DNA from: Stentor coeruleus
Lineage: Eukaryota; Ciliophora; Heterotrichea; Heterotrichida; Stentoridae
Assembly (NCBI GenBank): GCA_001970955.1
Contig: MPUH01000185.1
Coordinates: 1-64,000 of the forward strand
DNA length: 64,000 bases
Reading direction: 5' to 3'
Shown: positions 59,718 through 64,000 of the stretch, piece by piece
Position numbering within the stretch: the first letter of the stretch is position 1
Layout: every line of letters starts with the position of its first letter
Notes under the pieces: generated by a model
Database searches by the model: none
Told to the model about the DNA's origin: nothing
What the model saw: only the letters and a program-made list of their open reading frames with translations
Made by a program: the position numbers and the translations under genes

Positions 59718-60452
59718 GTAGCTAAGAATTTAAAGTTGTAAGTTATATATAATGATAAGAGTTTTGTTAAATTTTATATTAGAGGTATTAGATTTTGACA
59801 TCATTTTATATAATATCGTCTCATATTTTCAATACATGCTTTCTTTATATTTCCCTATCAGATACATATTTTATAGATATATTCTAAATGAAATTCCTTA
59901 TTAAAATTGCATATAAGTTAAATGTAGCCAGTTTGTGATTTTGGAATATTAATAGTAACCTATTACAAAATTTGGCTGATAATAAAATCAAGTTCTCTTT
60001 CTTATCCACTTTTATAAAAAAACTTTGTCATAACCTTATCAGCTAATATTTAAATATATTCCATTGTCGTGATGGGCTATTTACATTACAAGTGTGTATG
60101 AGAATTTCTATATAAAGTTCGCAACCTTCTAAATATTCAGCAAGTCCATCATATAGCATATAAACTATTATTTTTAAAATCAATTCTTTACCTTAATAAT
60201 CATCATTCATCTAAAACCTATCATTTAAACATTTCACAAATATGAAAACCCTACAAAAAAAGCATAACAAAATTCAAAACCATATAACTTTCCTTCAAAC
60301 TATTTATAATTTCAAAAAAACTACCCTACATTCATAAACATCATCAATCATAAAAATATCCCCAACACTTCCATATCTAAAAAATCCTACTAACCCTTCT
60401 CATAATTCTCATAAAAATTTTCTAAATCATAAAAATCCAATAATCATAAAAT
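59718..60452 (+). promoter_or_regulatory. Intergenic spacer ending in a G-depleted 5' flank
   Basis: The first half is AT-rich with moderate G. From about 60170 the sequence is C/A-rich; 60301-60420 contains no G by my count. TCATAAAA-type repeats occur several times (near 60320, 60351, 60411, 60428, 60443), the last just before the ATG at 60453. I see no gene. Confidence 0.5.
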
Positions 60453-62173
60453 ATGTTAGACTCATACAACCTAAGTGTTGTCAAAATCGAAGGAATCTAT
60501 GAATCTTCTAATAGTTACTGTTACATATATCATGAAAACAATATTTTACGTGTTTTAACCCTAGAATATTTTGAAGTACAACCAATCTCAATATCAAAAG
60601 GCATAATCCGTGTAGTAATTGAAGATTCTAGTAACTCAAAAACCATAGCAAGTTTATCTTTATCTTCAAACATATTCAAACGTATTGGTTTCCATTGGCT
60701 CCCTTTATTTACAGAAAATGAACAATGTTTATCTGAAGTCCCAGAAGAAGTTGGCCTTCCACGTTTACTTATCGATATACAGCCAAATATTCTTTCGCCA
60801 GTTCAAGAGTTAACTGAAGAGTCTGAAAATGCTGAAGAATTTGTTGAAGAAGCTGGACTTGAAGACTTTAACCATTTAAGAATTAAAGCACTTAATATGA
60901 GAATCAAAATTTCAGAACTTGAAGAAAATCTTTTGACACAGAAAAGAATTTTTGATGAAGAACTCGAGTTTTTGAACCTGAAAAATACTGAAAAAACCAA
61001 AAAACTTGAAGACCAGGTAAAGAAACTTCAAGATACTATAGGGAAAAATGATGAAGAGAATGCAAGATTTATTAAAGAAATCATTGGGCTTAAGGGTGTT
61101 TTGAATGATATTGAGAATCAGAAGGATATGTTAGGGAAAAAAGTTGATAAAGTGGTTGAGGATGCTAAAGCTAGAGAGAATTCTATATTGGTAATGCTGC
61201 AACAAAAGGATTTAGAAATATTTGCTTTGAATATGAAGAATAAAAGGAATAAAGAGAATAAAATATGTAATTTGGGAGGATTTAGTATTAGAGGGATAAA
61301 AATAGAAAAGAAGGTTTTTCATATATGCAAAGCTGAAGATGTTAAGATTTTTATGATGAAAAAGCCTAAGGGAGATTATGGGATATGGAAAGGGCAGGGT
61401 TTTGAAATTAAGGGGGAAAAAAATAAAGAAACAAGTAATGAGGTTGGGATTTTTGATGAAGAAAATGGAGGGAAAAATGGAGGAATACTTTTTCATATGC
61501 AAAAATGTAAGGAAAATACTGAGATTATTAAGAATGGGAATTTATGTGAGTATAATATATCGGATAATGAGGGTAAGTATGAATTTGAGAGTATGATAAA
61601 AGAAAAAGAATGTCTTTCTAGGAAACTTTTTGAAGCTGAAATGATTATATCCAGCTTTAAACTTAGGAGTTTAGAAGATATTGATAATAAAGTCAAAAAT
61701 TTCCTTACAAGTCGGAAACTGGATAACTTTGCCACAGTTTGTAATGAACTAGTTTACACAATTGCTAGTAAAAAAATTAATGTTTTTGTCAAAAACAATG
61801 TGATTTACTGCAAAGTTGGACATGATGTGAAAAAACTTGATTGGTTTATTAGAAATAACTGTGCTCAGGAAGTTGATAATTTCAAAAAAAGGCAGAGTAG
61901 TAATGGGGGTATGAATAATCATAAGAGATTTTATACAAGTATGGAGTTTGAAAAAGTTTCAAGTTCGATTATTCATAAAAATTTCGATGGCTGTGTTAGA
62001 GCTAAATCTAATAAACGAATGTTAAAAGGTTCCCCAATACCAACAAATAGACAAGCTTTTTCTCCAATAATAAGAAATACTACNAATCTAATAAACGAAT
62101 GTTAAAAGGTTCCCCAATACCAACAAATAGACAAGCTTTTTCTCCAATAATAAGAAATACTACAACACGATAA
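60453..62173 (+). CDS. Coiled-coil protein, unknown function (3' end crosses a single-N join)
   Basis: As written, the frame runs to 62105 through an N. With the 79-bp duplicate copy plus the N removed, it ends at the TAA at 62171-62173 and encodes 546 residues. The N-terminus (about 1-110) is beta-rich and may be a small globular domain. A charged coiled coil spans about 140-270 (LEENLLTQKRIFDEELEFL and following heptads). The region about 270-385 is Gly/Lys/Asn-rich and written in G-rich codons. The C-terminus is basic (RAKSNKRMLKGSPIP). I do not recognise a family. The layout fits a cytoskeletal or basal-body protein but that is only a guess. Confidence 0.65.
62005..62163. repeat. Exact 79-bp direct duplication around a single N (62084)
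   Basis: Copies lie at 62005-62083 and 62085-62163 and are identical by eye. The block covers the last codons of the coiled-coil gene. Removing one copy and the N leaves 1641 bp in frame, a multiple of three with a natural stop, which supports the view that it is an assembly join. Confidence 0.93.
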
Positions 62174-62362
62174 TTTATCTCAAAAATCTTAAAGCAAAAT
62201 GATACTTAAATAAAACCTTTAATTCAAAAAAAACTCCATTATATTATTTAAATCATAACTAAAACTAAAATCCCTTTACTCTTTTGCTTATAAAAAAAAA
62301 ACTATTCACTACTTCAATCCTCTATTTTTTTTTTATCCTAAAAATCCTACTTTAAAAAAAAA

Positions 62363-63955
62363 TTAAGGCCAATTCCCTTCACCAACAGTTCCATAAAATT
62401 CTATATTCGATAAAGCCATAGATGTATTCCCAGAAACATTATATCCAATCATCCTAATTCTAAAAAACCTAAACCCTTGACTACAATCTGCAACATTCCA
62501 AGTAGTTATAGCCCCTCTCTTCAATAAAAGCATCCTCTGAACTTCAACTTTTGAATCATAAACCGAATCCCCTGAGACATGTATTCTTCTATCAATAGCC
62601 ATCCATTTACCATTATAATTTTTTCCTTCAAGTTGCCAATTTAAACATGTGGAAGTCATATCAAGACTTCCTCTTATAGAATACCCAGTTACAAAAAATA
62701 TTCTCCCTAAGCCAAAATCAACTCCTAAATACGTCCCATTTCTTTGAGATAAATTTTCTTCAATATTTTCTTTAACTGTAAGTCTATTAATCCCTCTTCC
62801 TACAAAATCACAAATTTCCCCACATATAACATCAGAACCAAAAGCATGTACTTGACCAATTTCATGAGGATTCTGATATCTATGTTCTATATTTCTTGTT
62901 GCTAAATATAATAAAACCCCATTATTATCATAATCTTCCTCATAAGCAAAAGTTTTTTTTGTTATGTTGTTTTGAAAAGTTCTTATTGAAAACTTACCTT
63001 TAAAAGGTTTTCTGTATATAATATGTATGTTTTGGGTTTTAGATAAATTATGATTTACAACTTTTTGTAGACGATCTTTTAGTCTTGTTGAAGGTCTTGA
63101 TATGCTACTTACAGACTGTGTGCTTGATTTATTGTCTATTTGGATTTCTTCGTATTTTGTTAATTGAGCTGATAGTCCTTGAAGAATAAGATCTTTTGCA
63201 CATGATATTAAAGGATTTTTTGCAGCTTCAAGAAGTTCATGATGTGTTAAAAGGTTCCATTTTATAGTTTTTAATAGTTCGAGTTTGAGGGTTTCAGGGA
63301 TTTCAGGAATTTCAGGAATTTCAGAGATTTTGCTACTTTCAGAATGTTTATTTTGAGAAGTAAAGTAAATTATGAGGAAGTTGTAGATTGAAACCTCTTG
63401 AGATACTTTGATCTCAGAGGATGATAATATATTTTTTATTATATTGTAGGGAATTGATGACATTTTTTCTATAATATTTTCAGTTTGGAGTATAAGTTCA
63501 AGGTTTTGTGATATAACTTTACTTGACTCTTGGATAATAATTGATGTTTCTAGAAGTATACTTTGGTTTAATACATCTAAAGCAGTTTGTGGAGTTAATA
63601 TTTCTTGTAAAATGTATTTTTCAGTACTTTCAATTAGCCCTTTTATATTAAGTGCTTTGGATATTGATAATACAGTATATACTGTTGAAGAGTTTAGAAA
63701 ATCTATTGTGCTTTCTGAGTTTAGGAATGTGTACATGTATTTGAGAATAAAAGGAAAAACTTCTTTTAAGCTCATTGAATGAATATTTGAATATGAAAGT
63801 TGTGGTAAATTTATTGTAGTTTCTTCGTTTGACTTAAATAAATTGTTAAAATACTCACTGTATGCAGCAAGGACGAGTTTATGTGCAATAAATTGACAAT
63901 CGTCTATGCTGATTTGGCAGTCTGATAGGAAAGGGTTATTATAAAATGCGTCCAT
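62363..63955 (-). CDS. BTB-BACK protein with C-terminal F5/8 type C (discoidin-like) domain
   Basis: This encodes 530 residues from the ATG at 63953-63955. A BTB/POZ domain (about 8-115; LSDCQISIDDCQFIAHKLVL) is followed by a BACK-like helical region (about 125-270). The C-terminal 190 residues (about 335-525) form a jelly-roll of the F5/8 type C kind (YLGVDFGLGRIFFVTGYSIRG, LNWQLEGKNYNGKWMAIDR, FRFFRIRMIGYN, LSNIEFYG). This order occurs in BTBD9-type proteins and in many protist paralogues. It is probably a CUL3 adaptor. A short nonapeptide-coding repeat near 63297-63330 gives EIPEIPEIPE in the BACK region. The 189-bp convergent spacer to the left (62174-62362) is C/A-rich on the plus strand. 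Confidence 0.85.
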   Translation of the reverse strand: MDAFYNNPFLSDCQISIDDCQFIAHKLVLAAYSEYFNNLFKSNEETTINLPQLSYSNIHSMSLKEVFPFILKYMYTFLNSESTIDFLNSSTVYTVLSISKALNIKGLIESTEKYILQEILTPQTALDVLNQSILLETSIIIQESSKVISQNLELILQTENIIEKMSSIPYNIIKNILSSSEIKVSQEVSIYNFLIIYFTSQNKHSESSKISEIPEIPEIPETLKLELLKTIKWNLLTHHELLEAAKNPLISCAKDLILQGLSAQLTKYEEIQIDNKSSTQSVSSISRPSTRLKDRLQKVVNHNLSKTQNIHIIYRKPFKGKFSIRTFQNNITKKTFAYEEDYDNNGVLLYLATRNIEHRYQNPHEIGQVHAFGSDVICGEICDFVGRGINRLTVKENIEENLSQRNGTYLGVDFGLGRIFFVTGYSIRGSLDMTSTCLNWQLEGKNYNGKWMAIDRRIHVSGDSVYDSKVEVQRMLLLKRGAITTWNVADCSQGFRFFRIRMIGYNVSGNTSMALSNIEFYGTVGEGNWP

Positions 63956-64000
63956 AATATTTATTATGATTAGATTTAATTGTGTAAAGGTTTTAATTGA

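Noticed and set aside
1-64000. A ciliate alternative code (TAA/TAG as Gln or TGA as Trp)
   Set aside because: All three codons act as stops at natural protein ends and are absent inside the intact genes, including a 4548-codon frame.

Overview
The window looks like macronuclear DNA of a heterotrich ciliate that uses the standard genetic code, most likely Stentor or a close relative. The evidence is: AT-rich DNA with tightly packed single-exon genes; TAA, TAG and TGA all serving as stops (by my reading 16, 8 and 1 among 25 genes with a visible end); a rich set of ciliary genes; and one clear 15-nt spliceosomal intron (40982-40996) inside a cyclic-nucleotide-binding protein gene. Introns of 15 nt are a known hallmark of Stentor. 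The species is inferred, not proven.

Layout. 1-6.9 kb: the 5' part of a degenerate pyruvate-kinase-like gene, a START lipid-binding protein, a FAM135/DUF676 lipase-like protein and a broken methylmalonate-semialdehyde dehydrogenase gene. 7.3-29.6 kb: a cytosolic carboxypeptidase (tubulin deglutamylase type), a chitin synthase, a 4548-residue outer-arm axonemal dynein heavy chain in one open frame, and an LRR protein only 75 bp behind it. 30.5-35.3 kb: an ArfGAP-like protein without its arginine finger, a kelch-type protein with a myristoylation motif, and a RING protein. 35.6-41.2 kb: a four-module EF-hand protein, a SHIPPO-repeat protein and the intron-bearing double-CNB protein. 41.3-44.9 kb: a coiled-coil protein, an orphan and a kelch-BTB protein. 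46.3-52.0 kb: two tandem OSCA/TMEM63-like membrane proteins. 52.0-64 kb: a WD40 protein, a possible rhodanese-like protein ending in a CaaX box, TXNDC9/PhLP3, an HSF transcription factor, proline dehydrogenase, a coiled-coil protein and a BTB/F5-8-type-C protein.

How the genes relate. Several products belong to cilia or the cortex: dynein, tubulin deglutamylase, SHIPPO, and probably the EF-hand, CNB and LRR proteins. TXNDC9 is a co-factor of CCT, which folds tubulin. PRODH and the ALDH6A1-like gene are mitochondrial amino-acid catabolism genes. Ciliates do not use bacterial-type operons, so adjacency is treated as packing only.

Two global patterns stand out. First, most 5' flanks almost lack G on the coding strand (several 60-nt stretches have none), while 3' flanks are G/T-rich and C-poor, so strand composition marks gene boundaries and orientation. 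Second, there are four single-N positions, each flanked by an exact direct duplication of 48-79 bp. These look like unmerged contig ends, and in two genes removing one copy restores a clean reading frame. I see no transposon, virus-like element, CRISPR array, tRNA or rRNA.
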